Shown one piece after another: positions 46,859-55,603 of a stretch of DNA of 64,000 nucleotides. The notes beneath the pieces were generated by a model. That model was not told where the DNA came from. It saw only the letters and a list, made by a program, of their open reading frames with translations, and searched no databases. This DNA comes from Propionicimonas sp. (GTDB lineage: Bacteria; Actinomycetota; Actinomycetes; Propionibacteriales; Propionibacteriaceae), in assembly GCA_013791955.1 (NCBI GenBank), contig VMSW01000007.1:248001-312000 (forward strand). Reading direction: 5' to 3'. Made by a program: the position numbers and the translations under genes. Positions within the stretch are counted from its first letter, which is position 1, and the number at the start of each line of letters is the position of its first letter.

Positions 46859-48322
46859 ATGAGCCAGACGCCACAAGAGCCTCAGGTGGGCCAGATTTCC
46901 AACGGCTACCAATGGAACGGCACCCAATGGGTGCCACTGAATCAGCAGCAGGCCCAACCGGCGCAAAATGCGCCGCAGGTGGGCCAGATCGCTAACGGTC
47001 ATCGTTGGGATGGCACCCAGTGGGTGCCGCTGGCCCAGCAGGCTCAGCAGGCGCCCCAGGTGGGCCAGATCGCGAATGGCTATCAGTGGAATGGCACCCA
47101 GTGGGTGCCGCTGGCTCAGCAGGCACCGCAGGTGGGTCAGGTCGCGAATGGCTATCAGTGGAATGGCACCCAGTGGGTGCCGTTGGCCCAACAAGCTCAG
47201 GCGCCGCAGGTGGGTCAGGTCGCCAACGGTCATCGTTGGGACGGGACCCGTTGGGTGCCGTTGGCCCAGCAGCAGGCACCGCAGGTGGGCCAGATCGCTA
47301 ATGGTCATCAATGGAATGGCACGGCCTGGGTGCCCTTGGCTCAACAAGCTCAGGCGCCGCAGGTGGGTCAGGTCGCCAACGGTCATCGTTGGGACGGGAC
47401 CCGTTGGGTGCCGTTGGCTCAGCAGGCCCAGGCCCCAGCTCAGCAGGCGCCGCAGGTGGGCCAGGTGGTGAATGGCTACATGTGGAATGGCACTCAGTGG
47501 GTGCCACCGGTTCAGCAGGGCCAGGCCCAGGCCCAGCAGGCCCAGGCCCAGGCTCAGCAGGCGCCGCAGGTGGGCCAGGTGGTGAATGGCTACATGTGGA
47601 GCGGCACTCAGTGGGTGTCACCGGTTCAGCAGGGCCAGGCTCAGGCCCAGGCCGCGCAAGCCCCAGCTCAGCAGGCACAGGCTCAGCAGGCGCCGCAGGT
47701 AGGTCAGGTCGTGAATGGCTACCAGTGGAATGGCACCCAGTGGGTGCCGTCCGCGCAAGCCCAGAACGCTCCCCAGGTGGGCCAAGAAGTCAACGGCCAT
47801 CGGTGGGACGGCACCCAATGGGTCCCGCTCGCCCAGGCCGCAGCGCCCGCAACCGGGCCGGTTGCCGCCGCTGACGGCGCGGCCGTGGCCGTGGCCGGGG
47901 AGTCAGCGTTGACCGGCCAGCTCAAGGAGCTGTCCGATTCCCTCCAGCTGACCTGGAGCCAGAAGCACGACGTGACCACGGTGGAGAAGGTGATTGCCCA
48001 GCGCACCGCGTTCATGGCCACCGCCAAGCTGGAATACCAGGCGAAGATCAGGATCAACGACGCCAGCCGAGAAGTCACTTTCCGTGAGCTGCTCAAAGAG
48101 ACCGGCGCAGGTATGTCAGGCGGCGACGACTCCGATGGCATCGGCTTCGGCTTCCAGGGTGGTTCCTATCATTCCGGTGGCGGGATGGCCGACGACATCG
48201 CCGAGCAGGCCGGTCGGTACGGCAAGCTCTACAGCTTCGACTTTGACTACGCCGCCTGGCGCGACCAGGTCAAGGCTCTGGTCGAGGCCGCCGGTTACCA
48301 GTTCAAGTACGGCGCCAAGTAG
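46859..48322 (+). CDS. Tandem W-repeat protein (11 x PQVGQxxNGxxWxGTxWVPL) with unknown C-terminal domain
   Basis: A 487-residue cytoplasmic-looking protein without signal peptide or membrane helix. Residues 8-324 hold eleven copies of a 20-residue unit, PQVGQ(I/V)ANG(Y/H)xW(N/D)GTxWVPL, joined by Gln/Ala linkers of 4-23 residues. The first seven vary between YQWNG, HQWNG and HRWDG forms; units 8 and 9 read YMW. The W-x-G-T-x-W core resembles the C-terminal half of DUF2510. A linker (325-350) leads to a domain of about 135 residues (ELSDSLQLTWSQKHDVTTVE, then ASREVTFRELLKETGAGMSG, then YSFDFDYAAWRDQVKALVEA) that I do not recognise. The gene lies alone between two terminators. Confidence 0.8.
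   Translation: MSQTPQEPQVGQISNGYQWNGTQWVPLNQQQAQPAQNAPQVGQIANGHRWDGTQWVPLAQQAQQAPQVGQIANGYQWNGTQWVPLAQQAPQVGQVANGYQWNGTQWVPLAQQAQAPQVGQVANGHRWDGTRWVPLAQQQAPQVGQIANGHQWNGTAWVPLAQQAQAPQVGQVANGHRWDGTRWVPLAQQAQAPAQQAPQVGQVVNGYMWNGTQWVPPVQQGQAQAQQAQAQAQQAPQVGQVVNGYMWSGTQWVSPVQQGQAQAQAAQAPAQQAQAQQAPQVGQVVNGYQWNGTQWVPSAQAQNAPQVGQEVNGHRWDGTQWVPLAQAAAPATGPVAAADGAAVAVAGESALTGQLKELSDSLQLTWSQKHDVTTVEKVIAQRTAFMATAKLEYQAKIRINDASREVTFRELLKETGAGMSGGDDSDGIGFGFQGGSYHSGGGMADDIAEQAGRYGKLYSFDFDYAAWRDQVKALVEAAGYQFKYGAK
46880..47830 (+). repeat. Coding tandem repeat, eleven 60-base units with variable spacers
   Basis: DNA encoding the eleven W-repeats. Two 77-base stretches (47189-47265 and 47342-47418) are identical, showing recent duplication or gene conversion inside the array. 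Confidence 0.9.
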
Positions 48323-48340
48323 GCCGTTCACCAAGCGCTA

Positions 48341-48378
48341 GGTCGCTCTGGGCTCAGCTTGGGCTGCCCAGAGCGACC
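48341..48378. terminator. Bidirectional terminator between W-repeat and lipase genes
   Basis: GGTCGCTCTGGGC (48341-48353) pairs perfectly with 48366-48378 across a 12-base loop. It lies after the W-repeat stop and overlaps the last codons of the convergent gene. Confidence 0.65.
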
Positions 48379-49247
48379 AGTACCGTCTTCAGCACTGCTG
48401 GGTCCCAGGTGAGGGCTTGTTCCCAGGGCAGCTCGAACTGGTCGGCAAAGAAGATCGAGTGGGCATCACCGAAGACGTGGCGCGCGGCATTCTTCAGCAC
48501 ATCAGCCTCGATCCCTTCGGCCAGCGCGCTCGGCAAGGTGACCAATCCGTCGTTGGGCCACATGCTGCCGGATCCGGTGAAGACATCACCGCCGATCAGC
48601 GTGACCCGGAGCCCCTCAAAGGCGCCCAGCTGGGTTGGCAGCCACTCGTCCACTGCTCGGCCAGCGACTTGTTGGCCCGCGTTGGGCGTGGGCAGGCTGG
48701 AAACCTCGTCGGCGAAAGCGGTGAGTACGTTCTCGAAGCGGGTGTCACCATTGGCTGCGCCCAGCGGCAGATCGCCAGCGGCGTAGTCGGCAGCGAAGCC
48801 GCCCCGCCAAGGCGTGCCGAGGGTGGTCAGCGACTTGATGTGGAGTTCAGATCCGGCCAGTTGGCTGATAGCAGCAGTGCTGAACAGCCCGCCCATGGAA
48901 TGGGCAACCAGCTGGAAGCTGCTGTGGCCGTACTGATTGCGGAGATAGTGCAGGAATGCGGCCAGGTTGGTGCCGGCAGCGTCGATGGTGCCGACCGAGT
49001 TCACCGTCAGCTCCGCATCGAGCACCACCGGCGGGTCGCTGAAGCCGGCGAATCCGTCGTCGGCGGTGGCCGTCCCTGGGCCAGCGAAGGCTGGTGAGGT
49101 GTAAACCGCATGCCCTGCCTGTTGCAGGCCGTCGCGGAGGTAGGTGTCGGTGCTACCGGCAGCCTGGCCGGTAGCACAGCCAGCCGCCGGTGTGGTGAAA
49201 GGACTGATCGCCGATCCACCAGAAACGATCACAATTGCCTCAGTCAT
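48354..49247 (-). CDS. Alpha/beta hydrolase, lipase-like
   Basis: A 297-residue hydrolase with the nucleophile elbow VAHSMGG after FLHYLRNQYGHSSFQ, the usual PGAP1/lipase arrangement. An acidic residue in WPNDGLVTLPSA and a histidine in FGDAHSIFF complete a plausible triad. I chose ATG 49247 because GGAGG is seven bases upstream. There is no signal peptide, so an intracellular esterase or lipase is likely; the substrate is unknown. Confidence 0.75.
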   Translation of the reverse strand: MTEAIVIVSGGSAISPFTTPAAGCATGQAAGSTDTYLRDGLQQAGHAVYTSPAFAGPGTATADDGFAGFSDPPVVLDAELTVNSVGTIDAAGTNLAAFLHYLRNQYGHSSFQLVAHSMGGLFSTAAISQLAGSELHIKSLTTLGTPWRGGFAADYAAGDLPLGAANGDTRFENVLTAFADEVSSLPTPNAGQQVAGRAVDEWLPTQLGAFEGLRVTLIGGDVFTGSGSMWPNDGLVTLPSALAEGIEADVLKNAARHVFGDAHSIFFADQFELPWEQALTWDPAVLKTVLVALGSPS

Positions 49248-49352
49248 GGCCACCTCCGGGGGGTTGAAACTCAGCCCAGGCTAGCCCCGGTGAAGTTGGC
49301 CCGCGCGGCTTCCGCGCCGATTGGGGCGAGCGGGTTCGTCCAACCAAGGCGG

Positions 49353-51065
49353 TTAGCGGAAGTCGCGCTCCAGGAACTGGTTGGCCGCATCTTCGGCGGC
49401 CACTCGCTCAGCTTCGCGCTCGCGCAGTTCCACCCGGCGGATCTTGCCTGAGATCGTCTTGGGCAGGTCGGTCACGAACTCCAGAATCTTCACTCGCTGG
49501 TAGGCCGAAAGCCGGTTGCGGGCGTGCTCGAAGATCTCCCGAGCCGCGTGGTGCGGCTCGATGGTCTCCTCGGTAACCAGGCACACGAAAGCTTTGGGTA
49601 CTGCCGCTCGGAGCGGGTCGGGGCTGGGCACGATCGCCACCTCAGTGACGTAGGGGTGTTCGAGCAGGATGGATTCAAGCTCGAAGGGCGAGATCTTGTA
49701 GTCCGACGCCTTGAACACATCATCGGCGCGCCCGACGTAGGTCAGGTAGCCGTCGGCGTCCACTGAGGCGATGTCGCCGGTGTGGTAGTAGCCGTCCCGG
49801 CAGGACTGGGCGGTCATTTCCGCATCGTTGTGGTAGCCGTCCATCAGGCCCAGGATCGGCTTGGCCAGGTTCAGGCAGATCTCGCCTTCGTCGTGGCGCT
49901 CCTCGCCGGTAACCGGATCCAGCAGCACCACCGGATAGCCGGGCATCGGGCGTCCCATTGAGCCATCCTTGACCAGCTGCCCCGGCGAGTTGCCGACGCA
50001 ACAGGTCATCTCGGTCTGGCCGAACCCGTCGCGAATGGTGCCGCCCCAGGCCTCGCGTACCCGGGTGATCACCTCTGGGTTGAGCGGCTCGCCGGCCCCC
50101 AGCAGTTCGCGGGGCGGGTTGGACAGCTGGGTCAGGTCGGCCTGGATCAGCATTCGCCACACGGTGGGCGGGGCGCAGAAGGTAGTCACCTGGTGGGCGT
50201 CCATCACCTTCATCAGAGTCGCGGCGTCGAAGCGGTCGTAGTTGAACACGAACACCGTCGCCTGGGCCAGGAAGGGCGCGAAGAAGTTGCTCCAGGCGTG
50301 CTTACCCCAGCCGGGGGAGGAGATGTTCAGGTGCACATCACCGGGCTGAACCCCGAGCCACCACATCGTCGACAGGTGGCCCACCGGGTAGGAGACGTGA
50401 GTGTGTCGCACCAGCTTCGGCCGCGAGGTGGTGCCGGAGGTGAAGTAGAGCAGGCTCAGGTCGCCGGCCGGGGTGGGGCCGTCGGGGACGAACTTGTCGG
50501 AGGCCCGTTTTGCCTGTGACATCGAGATCCAACCGGGGGGATTGTCCGCTCCCACCCCGATTCGCAGCACCGAGGTCGGCAACACGTCCAGTCGGGCGCG
50601 CAGCGAAGTCGGTGCCACCACCGCGCTGGCCTCGCCGTGCTCGACCCGGTAGGCGAGATCGGTGGCCGACAATAAGGTGGAAGTCGGGATCGCCACGGCG
50701 CCGATCTTGTAGATCGCCAGCAGGATCTCCCAGATCTCGATGGAGTTGTTGAGCATCACGATCAGCTTCGATCCGCGGCCCAGACCGAGCATTCGCAGCC
50801 AGTTGGCCACCTGATCGGAGCGTCGAGCCAACTCTGCGTAGCTCCAGGATTGGGCGACCAGATCGGCCGAGACGATAGTGACTGCCGGCCGGTAGGGGTG
50901 CTCGGCGGCGACCACGTCGAACCACTCAAGGGCGAAGTTGAACTCGTCCAGCTGCGGCCAGGCGAAGTCGGCGATCGTAGTGTCGTAGTCGAGGCGGTGC
51001 TCGAGCAGGAAGTCGCGGACTTTGCGGATAGCCCTGGTCGCTTCGGTTTCAGGACGGCCGGTCAT
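49353..51065 (-). CDS. Acyl-CoA synthetase, medium-chain (ACSM-like) AMP-binding enzyme
   Basis: A 570-residue adenylate-forming enzyme. The P-loop is LLYFTSGTTSRPKLVRHTH, the adenine site is DGFGQTEMTCC, the hinge aspartate lies in YHTGDIASVDADGYLTYVGR and the C-terminal catalytic lysine in TISGKIRRVEL. The pattern GAGEPLNPEV and SPGWGKHAWSNFFAPF favour the medium-chain/acetyl-CoA synthetase-like branch. I chose ATG 51065; upstream in-frame sequence is antisense to the GNAT gene. A palindrome upstream (51111-51128) may be its operator. The carboxylate substrate is unknown. Confidence 0.85.
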   Translation of the reverse strand: MTGRPETEATRAIRKVRDFLLEHRLDYDTTIADFAWPQLDEFNFALEWFDVVAAEHPYRPAVTIVSADLVAQSWSYAELARRSDQVANWLRMLGLGRGSKLIVMLNNSIEIWEILLAIYKIGAVAIPTSTLLSATDLAYRVEHGEASAVVAPTSLRARLDVLPTSVLRIGVGADNPPGWISMSQAKRASDKFVPDGPTPAGDLSLLYFTSGTTSRPKLVRHTHVSYPVGHLSTMWWLGVQPGDVHLNISSPGWGKHAWSNFFAPFLAQATVFVFNYDRFDAATLMKVMDAHQVTTFCAPPTVWRMLIQADLTQLSNPPRELLGAGEPLNPEVITRVREAWGGTIRDGFGQTEMTCCVGNSPGQLVKDGSMGRPMPGYPVVLLDPVTGEERHDEGEICLNLAKPILGLMDGYHNDAEMTAQSCRDGYYHTGDIASVDADGYLTYVGRADDVFKASDYKISPFELESILLEHPYVTEVAIVPSPDPLRAAVPKAFVCLVTEETIEPHHAAREIFEHARNRLSAYQRVKILEFVTDLPKTISGKIRRVELREREAERVAAEDAANQFLERDFR

Positions 51066-51110
51066 GGCTTCAACTCTCGTGGGGGAGTAGGGACTCCAGG
51101 ATCTTACCGA

Positions 51111-51128
51111 TACGGCTACGGAGCCGTA
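51111..51128. promoter_or_regulatory. TetR-type palindrome upstream of the acyl-CoA synthetase gene
   Basis: TACGGCT, four bases, AGCCGTA: perfect seven-base arms, 45 bases before the start codon. TACGG/CCGTA half-sites are typical of TetR-family regulators of fatty-acid genes; no such regulator is encoded in the window. Confidence 0.45.
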
Positions 51129-51135
51129 AGTTAGC

Positions 51136-51666
51136 TCAGTTCGCGGTCTGCGGCGCCAGCCGTTGGAATAGCAGGTGGTCTTGGTATCGGCCAGCGATCT
51201 GCAGGTAGGACGGTGCGTAGCCGAACTGCTCGAAGGCATTCCTGCGCAGGACGGCTTGGGAGCGAAGGTTTTCTGGAATGGTGCCAGCTTCGAGGCGGTG
51301 CAGGCCGAGATTGGTGAAGGCGATGCGAACCATTTCGGCCACCGCCGCCGTGGCCCGACCCTGCCCGCCGGCCGATGCTGAGAGCCAATAGCCCATGCTG
51401 GCTGACTGAAACGGGCCGCGCACAATGTTGTTCAAGTTGATCCGGCCGGCTAGCGCCCCGGTCTCATCCATTATCACCAGGCAGTGCATGGTGCCTGCCT
51501 CTTGGCGGTTGAGGTTGTCGGCGACGACCGCCTCCTGGCCAGCCGGGGTGAAGAACGACTCCGGACGCAGCGGCTCCCAGGGAGTCAGGAAGTCGCGGTT
51601 GCGGGTCAGTAACTCAGCCAACTCGGCGGCATCGCCGGATCGGAGCGGGCGTAGGAGGGGAGTCAT
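51136..51666 (-). CDS. GNAT acetyltransferase, RimJ/RimL-like
   Basis: A 176-residue N-acetyltransferase. It opens LLRPLRSGDAAELAELLTRN; the acetyl-CoA loop is ASAGGQGRATAAVAEMVRIAF and the C-terminal part is LHRLEAGTIPENLRSQAVLRRNAFEQ(F)G, as in ribosomal-protein or peptide acetyltransferases. No RBS is visible; CACAAT six bases before the ATG could be a leaderless -10. The substrate is unknown. Confidence 0.87.
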   Translation of the reverse strand: MTPLLRPLRSGDAAELAELLTRNRDFLTPWEPLRPESFFTPAGQEAVVADNLNRQEAGTMHCLVIMDETGALAGRINLNNIVRGPFQSASMGYWLSASAGGQGRATAAVAEMVRIAFTNLGLHRLEAGTIPENLRSQAVLRRNAFEQFGYAPSYLQIAGRYQDHLLFQRLAPQTAN

Positions 51667-51709
51667 CCCCGGATTGTGCCATCTGGGGGCGTCACTACCC
51701 CCAACACGC

Positions 51710-51743
51710 AGCGGTGCCCCGAGGCGAACCTCGGGGCACCGCT
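51710..51743 (-). terminator. Terminator of mdh
   Basis: Perfect 15-bp stem AGCGGTGCCCCGAGG with its complement and a four-base loop, directly after the mdh stop on the minus strand. There is no long T-run. Confidence 0.75.
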
Positions 51744-51756
51744 GGTTAACGACTGA

Positions 51757-52746
51757 TCAGATCAGGCCGAGTTCGGTGACCGCAGCCCGCTCTTCGACCA
51801 GCTCGGCAACCGAGGCGTCGATCTTGGACTGCGAGAACGCGTCGATTTCCAGGCCCTGAACGATCGAGACCTTGCCGTCGGCGATCGTCACCGGGAAAGA
51901 GGAGATGACACCCTCAGGAACGCCGTAGGAGCCGTCGGAGGGGATCGCCATCGAGGTCCACTGGCCGGCCGGGGTACCGAGTGCCCAGTCGTGCATACAC
52001 TCAACCGTGGCATTGGCTGCCGAGGCGGCCGAAGACGAACCGCGGGCCTCGATGATGGCCGCGCCACGCTTGGCGACGGTCGGGATGAAGGTGTTGGCCA
52101 CCCAATCCTGATCGTTGATGACCTCGGCGGCGTTCTTGCCATCGATCTGAGCGTGGAACACATCGGGGTACTGGGTGGCTGAATGGTTGCCCCAGATGGT
52201 CATGTGGCTGACCGAGGTGACCGCGACGCCAGCCTTCTGCGCTACCTGGGTGATCGCCCGGTTGTGGTCGAGGCGGGTCAGAGCCGCGAAGCGCTCCTTG
52301 GGGATGTCCTGGGCATTCGACATCGCGATCAAGGCGTTGGTGTTGGCCGGGTTGCCGGTCACCAGCACCTTGATGTCATCAGCCGCCACTGCGTTGAGGG
52401 CCTTGCCCTGGGCGGTGAAAATGGCGCCATTAGCGCTCAGCAGGTCGCCGCGCTCCATGCCAGCGGTGCGGGGGCGGGCGCCGACCAGCATGGCCAGGTT
52501 CACTCCGTCGAACACCTTGTTGGCGTCATCGCCGATCTCAACCTTGCTCAACAGCGGGAAGGCGCAATCGTCCAGCTCCATGACAACGCCTTGAAGCGCC
52601 TTCAGAGCCGGGGTGATCTCCAGCAGCCGCAGTTCAACTGGCTGGTCGGGGCCGAGCAGCGCGCCACTGGCGATCCGGAAAAGCAGGCTGTAGCAAATCT
52701 GCCCGGCTGCCCCGGTGACCGCTACCTTCACAGGAGTCTTGCTCAC
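51757..52746 (-). CDS. mdh: Malate dehydrogenase
   Basis: A 329-residue NAD-dependent enzyme with the dinucleotide loop [18 protein letters not shown], substrate arginines in [25 protein letters not shown] and the catalytic histidine in [13 protein letters not shown]. These mark the cytosolic-type bacterial MDH. I chose GTG 52746 for its GAGGAGA RBS. It interconverts malate and oxaloacetate in the TCA cycle and, in propionate-forming bacteria, in the succinate branch. Confidence 0.96.
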   Translation of the reverse strand: MSKTPVKVAVTGAAGQICYSLLFRIASGALLGPDQPVELRLLEITPALKALQGVVMELDDCAFPLLSKVEIGDDANKVFDGVNLAMLVGARPRTAGMERGDLLSANGAIFTAQGKALNAVAADDIKVLVTGNPANTNALIAMSNAQDIPKERFAALTRLDHNRAITQVAQKAGVAVTSVSHMTIWGNHSATQYPDVFHAQIDGKNAAEVINDQDWVANTFIPTVAKRGAAIIEARGSSSAASAANATVECMHDWALGTPAGQWTSMAIPSDGSYGVPEGVISSFPVTIADGKVSIVQGLEIDAFSQSKIDASVAELVEERAAVTELGLI

Positions 52747-52918
52747 GTCTGTCTCCTCAACGAGTTTGGATGGATCCACTTCCGACGCTAGCAGGCCCAA
52801 CTGCGCGGTGGGCACCGGTAACGACATAGCCCACCCTGCGACACGGGGATGATTGCGGATCGGATATCGCCTAGGGGTGAGCTGCGGGTGGCGGTTCGCC
52901 GTCGGAGGCGCAGCGTTT

Positions 52919-52924
52919 TATGCT
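52919..52924 (+). promoter_or_regulatory. -10 hexamer, probable leaderless promoter of the phosphatase gene
   Basis: TATGCT, six bases before ATG 52931, with no good Shine-Dalgarno sequence. Confidence 0.4.
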
Positions 52925-52930
52925 CAGGTC

Positions 52931-53569
52931 ATGCGTTTGATCTTGGTGCGTCACGGCCAAACCAGCTCCAATGTGAGGCTCCTGTTGGATACGGCTGCTC
53001 CTGGCGCGGATCTCGATGACACCGGACGACAACAAGCCCTCGGCTTGGTCTCTCGGCTGGAGCATGAGGTGATCGACGCGGTGTACGCCTCAAATCTGGT
53101 GCGCACCCAACAGACTGTCGCCCCGCTGGCCGAAGTGCGAGCGCTGGACGTCCAGGTGCTGCCGGGACTCCGGGAGATTCCAGCTGGCCACGCGGAGATG
53201 GGTAATGATGCCTCCAGCTACGTGACCACCATGCTGAGGTGGGGCAATGGCGAGCTGACGGCTCGGATCCCCGGCGGCGAGAACGCCCTGGAGTTCATGG
53301 AGCGCTACGACCAGGCCATCGCCGAGATCGCCACCGGTGGGCACGCCACCGCGCTGGCGGTCAGCCATGGGGCAGCCCTGCGGGTGTGGGCGGCCGCGCG
53401 GGTGCCCGGTTTTCTGGACGCCATCGGCACCGCGCACTTCGCCAACACCGGCTGGGTCATTGCCGAAGGCTCAACCGAGGACGGGTGGGAGTTGGTCGAG
53501 GCGGTCGGCTTCATCCACTACGGCAACGATCCGACCCAGTTGCGCATTGCAGTCGACCCGATCAACTGA
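52931..53569 (+). CDS. Histidine phosphatase (phosphoglycerate mutase-like)
   Basis: A 212-residue histidine-phosphatase fold protein with the catalytic motif LILVRHGQTSSN, the phosphate-binding SNLVRTQQTVAPLAE and the second histidine in ALAVSHGAALRVW. These broad-specificity phosphatases act on sugar phosphates or nucleotides; true glycolytic mutases are longer with a different loop. It is divergent from mdh. I chose ATG 52931 because the family begins at this strand. Confidence 0.86.
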   Translation: MRLILVRHGQTSSNVRLLLDTAAPGADLDDTGRQQALGLVSRLEHEVIDAVYASNLVRTQQTVAPLAEVRALDVQVLPGLREIPAGHAEMGNDASSYVTTMLRWGNGELTARIPGGENALEFMERYDQAIAEIATGGHATALAVSHGAALRVWAAARVPGFLDAIGTAHFANTGWVIAEGSTEDGWELVEAVGFIHYGNDPTQLRIAVDPIN

Positions 53570-53629
53570 CTCGGGCCGGCTGCAAGCCGACTTCGGGAGT
53601 CGTCCAGTAGCCCCGGGGTGAGCGCGGAA

Positions 53630-54610
53630 TCAGTTGTAGCCCGTGGCCTTTTTGACGGCCCGCCCGTCGGCGAAGCCCACCGCCACCACCTTGGCCGTCG
53701 AGCACATGTCGTAGACCCGGACCTCGATGGTGTGGCCGTTGATCCGCTCGAAGGCGTACCGGCTACCTTTGCTGAACAGCCGCTTGGCAACCTTCTTGAC
53801 TGAGTCGCCGCGTCCCAGCCGGAGGGACGCCTTCACCTTCTTGTAGTCGGCCTTGGTGGCGCAGTCCTTGCGCCCGGCTTTGACGGTCAGGCTCTGGGCC
53901 TGAGTGATGGTCACGCTCGGCCCGTACACCTTTTCGGTGACCGGCTTGGTGAGGCTCGTCAATGCCTGGAGTCTGCCGTACGGGTTGAACTCGAACCCGG
54001 CGTCGCCATCGTGGACCCCGGCGTACACGTCTTCACCAACGCTGTTGTAGAGGTGGAGGTAGACGTCTTCCAGCTGCCAGGTACCTGCCACCTTCACCGT
54101 GCCGGGGATGTGGGCCTGTGGGACGTCGCAGGTCCCCGTCCAGGTGCCGGTGGTGTCGGTCGTCGAAGTCCTCGAGGTGAGGTTGCAGGTGGCGGCGTAC
54201 GGGGTGGTGGCGTAATCCGCAAACCAGGTCCCGACCGCCACGACTTCTTCCTGACGAGTCTGGTAGTCGAAGGGGCGGTAGCGGACCTTTTGGGTGACGG
54301 TGTACGTGCCCGCAGCGAGACTGACGGAGGTGGCGTCCCTGGCCACGGTCTTGTTGCCCTTCGTCACGGTGATGGTGGCCGAGTCCACCACGGCATCTCC
54401 CCTCTTGGTGTAACTGGGTGAGACGCGGTACTTGCCGTGATAGGGGGCGGTCTTGGTGCCGATGGGGTTGACCGTGATAGAACCGGCCTCAGCGTGGGCC
54501 GCCGGAATCGGTACCCCGGTCAACAAACCGACCAGGAGGGTAAGGGCGGCGGCGAGAATGAAGGAGCGGAACATCCTGCTTTGCCGAGGGAGGGAGAACA
54601 CGGTTTCCAT
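53630..54610 (-). CDS. Secreted protein of unknown function
   Basis: A 326-residue protein with a signal peptide (FRSFILAAALTLLVGLLTG, cleavage after AHA). The mature part looks beta-rich and repeats Thr/Val/Lys strands (VVDSATITVTKGNKTVARDA, YTVTQKVRYRPFDYQTRQEE), then TCNLTSRTSTTDTTGTWTGT, with a basic C-terminal region (KASLRLGRGDSVKKVAKRLF). It has few cysteines (CNL, TCD, DCA, DMC) that may pair. I do not recognise the family. ATG 54574 is an alternative start. Confidence 0.65.
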   Translation of the reverse strand: METVFSLPRQSRMFRSFILAAALTLLVGLLTGVPIPAAHAEAGSITVNPIGTKTAPYHGKYRVSPSYTKRGDAVVDSATITVTKGNKTVARDATSVSLAAGTYTVTQKVRYRPFDYQTRQEEVVAVGTWFADYATTPYAATCNLTSRTSTTDTTGTWTGTCDVPQAHIPGTVKVAGTWQLEDVYLHLYNSVGEDVYAGVHDGDAGFEFNPYGRLQALTSLTKPVTEKVYGPSVTITQAQSLTVKAGRKDCATKADYKKVKASLRLGRGDSVKKVAKRLFSKGSRYAFERINGHTIEVRVYDMCSTAKVVAVGFADGRAVKKATGYN

Positions 54611-54664
54611 TGGCGCAGCGTAGAAACCCGCCCAGCAGGCTCACAAGTCCCCTTTTGGGGTCAA

Positions 54665-55516
54665 CTAACTAAAGATCACCGTGCGGGAGCCGTCGAGCAA
54701 TACTCGGTGTTCGGCGAACAGCTTGACCGCTGCGGTGAGCGTCCGGCTCTCCTGTTCCTGGCCAACGCCGATCAGTTCCGGCACGTCCATGGAGTGGTCC
54801 ACCCGGCGCACGTTCTGCTCGATGATCGGGCCTTCGTCCAGGTCGGAGGTCACGAAATGGGCCGTGGCCCCGATCAGCTTCACCCCGCGGGAATGAGCTT
54901 GGCGGTACGGGTTGGCGCCTTTGAATCCGGGCAGGAATGAGTGATGGATGTTGATCGCTCGCCCGGCCAATTCGGCGCAAAGTTCGGGGGAGAGGATCTG
55001 CATGTAGCGGGCTAACACCACCAATTCGATGTCGTGCTCGGCGACAACGTCCAGGATGCGCCGTTCGACGGCAGCTTTGGTGTCGGCGGCGACGGTGTGC
55101 ACTTCGAACGGCACACCGTAGAAGCTGGCCAGATCGGCCAGATCAGGGTGGTTGGCGATGATTAGCGGCATCGAAATCGGCAGGTAACCCGACCGCTGCC
55201 GGAATAACAGATCGTTGAGGCAGTGCCCCTCTTTGGAGGCCAGAACCAGGGTGCGGCGGCGGCGTCCCACGTAGTCGAGTACCCAGATGGCGTCCAGTTC
55301 GGCGGCGACGGCGGCGAAATTGCGCTCAAACTCGGAGCGGTCGAAACCGGACTGCACCTGCACCCGCATGAAGAAGCGACCCGATTCGGTGGAGCTGAAC
55401 TGCTGCAGTTCGGTGATGTTGCCGTTGGCAGTGGCGATCACGCCGGCGACCTGATGGACGATCCCGGGACGGTCCGCGCACGACAGGGTCAGCAACCAGT
55501 GAGTGGAGTCGATCAC
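54665..55516 (-). CDS. purU: Formyltetrahydrofolate deformylase
   Basis: A 283-residue enzyme with an N-terminal ACT domain (LTLSCADRPGIVHQVAGVIA) and a formyltransferase-like hydrolase domain containing ARYMQILSPELCAEL and INIHHSFLPGFKGANPYRQA, with the catalytic Asp in TSDLDEGPIIEQNV. It releases formate from 10-formyl-THF and balances the one-carbon pool used by PurN and PurH. I chose GTG 55516; TAACGT seven bases upstream suggests a leaderless mRNA. Confidence 0.94.
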   Translation of the reverse strand: MIDSTHWLLTLSCADRPGIVHQVAGVIATANGNITELQQFSSTESGRFFMRVQVQSGFDRSEFERNFAAVAAELDAIWVLDYVGRRRRTLVLASKEGHCLNDLLFRQRSGYLPISMPLIIANHPDLADLASFYGVPFEVHTVAADTKAAVERRILDVVAEHDIELVVLARYMQILSPELCAELAGRAINIHHSFLPGFKGANPYRQAHSRGVKLIGATAHFVTSDLDEGPIIEQNVRRVDHSMDVPELIGVGQEQESRTLTAAVKLFAEHRVLLDGSRTVIFS

Positions 55517-55523
55517 GCCCCAT

Positions 55524-55529
55524 ACGTTA
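55524..55529 (-). promoter_or_regulatory. -10 hexamer, probable leaderless promoter of purU
   Basis: TAACGT on the minus strand, seven bases before GTG 55516. Confidence 0.35.
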
Positions 55530-55603
55530 GCGCTGCGCGGCGCCGTCCCCGCTCGTTGGCCGGAGTGGCGGCCCGGCGTCGTCATGGACGAGACTGTGGT
55601 GCG

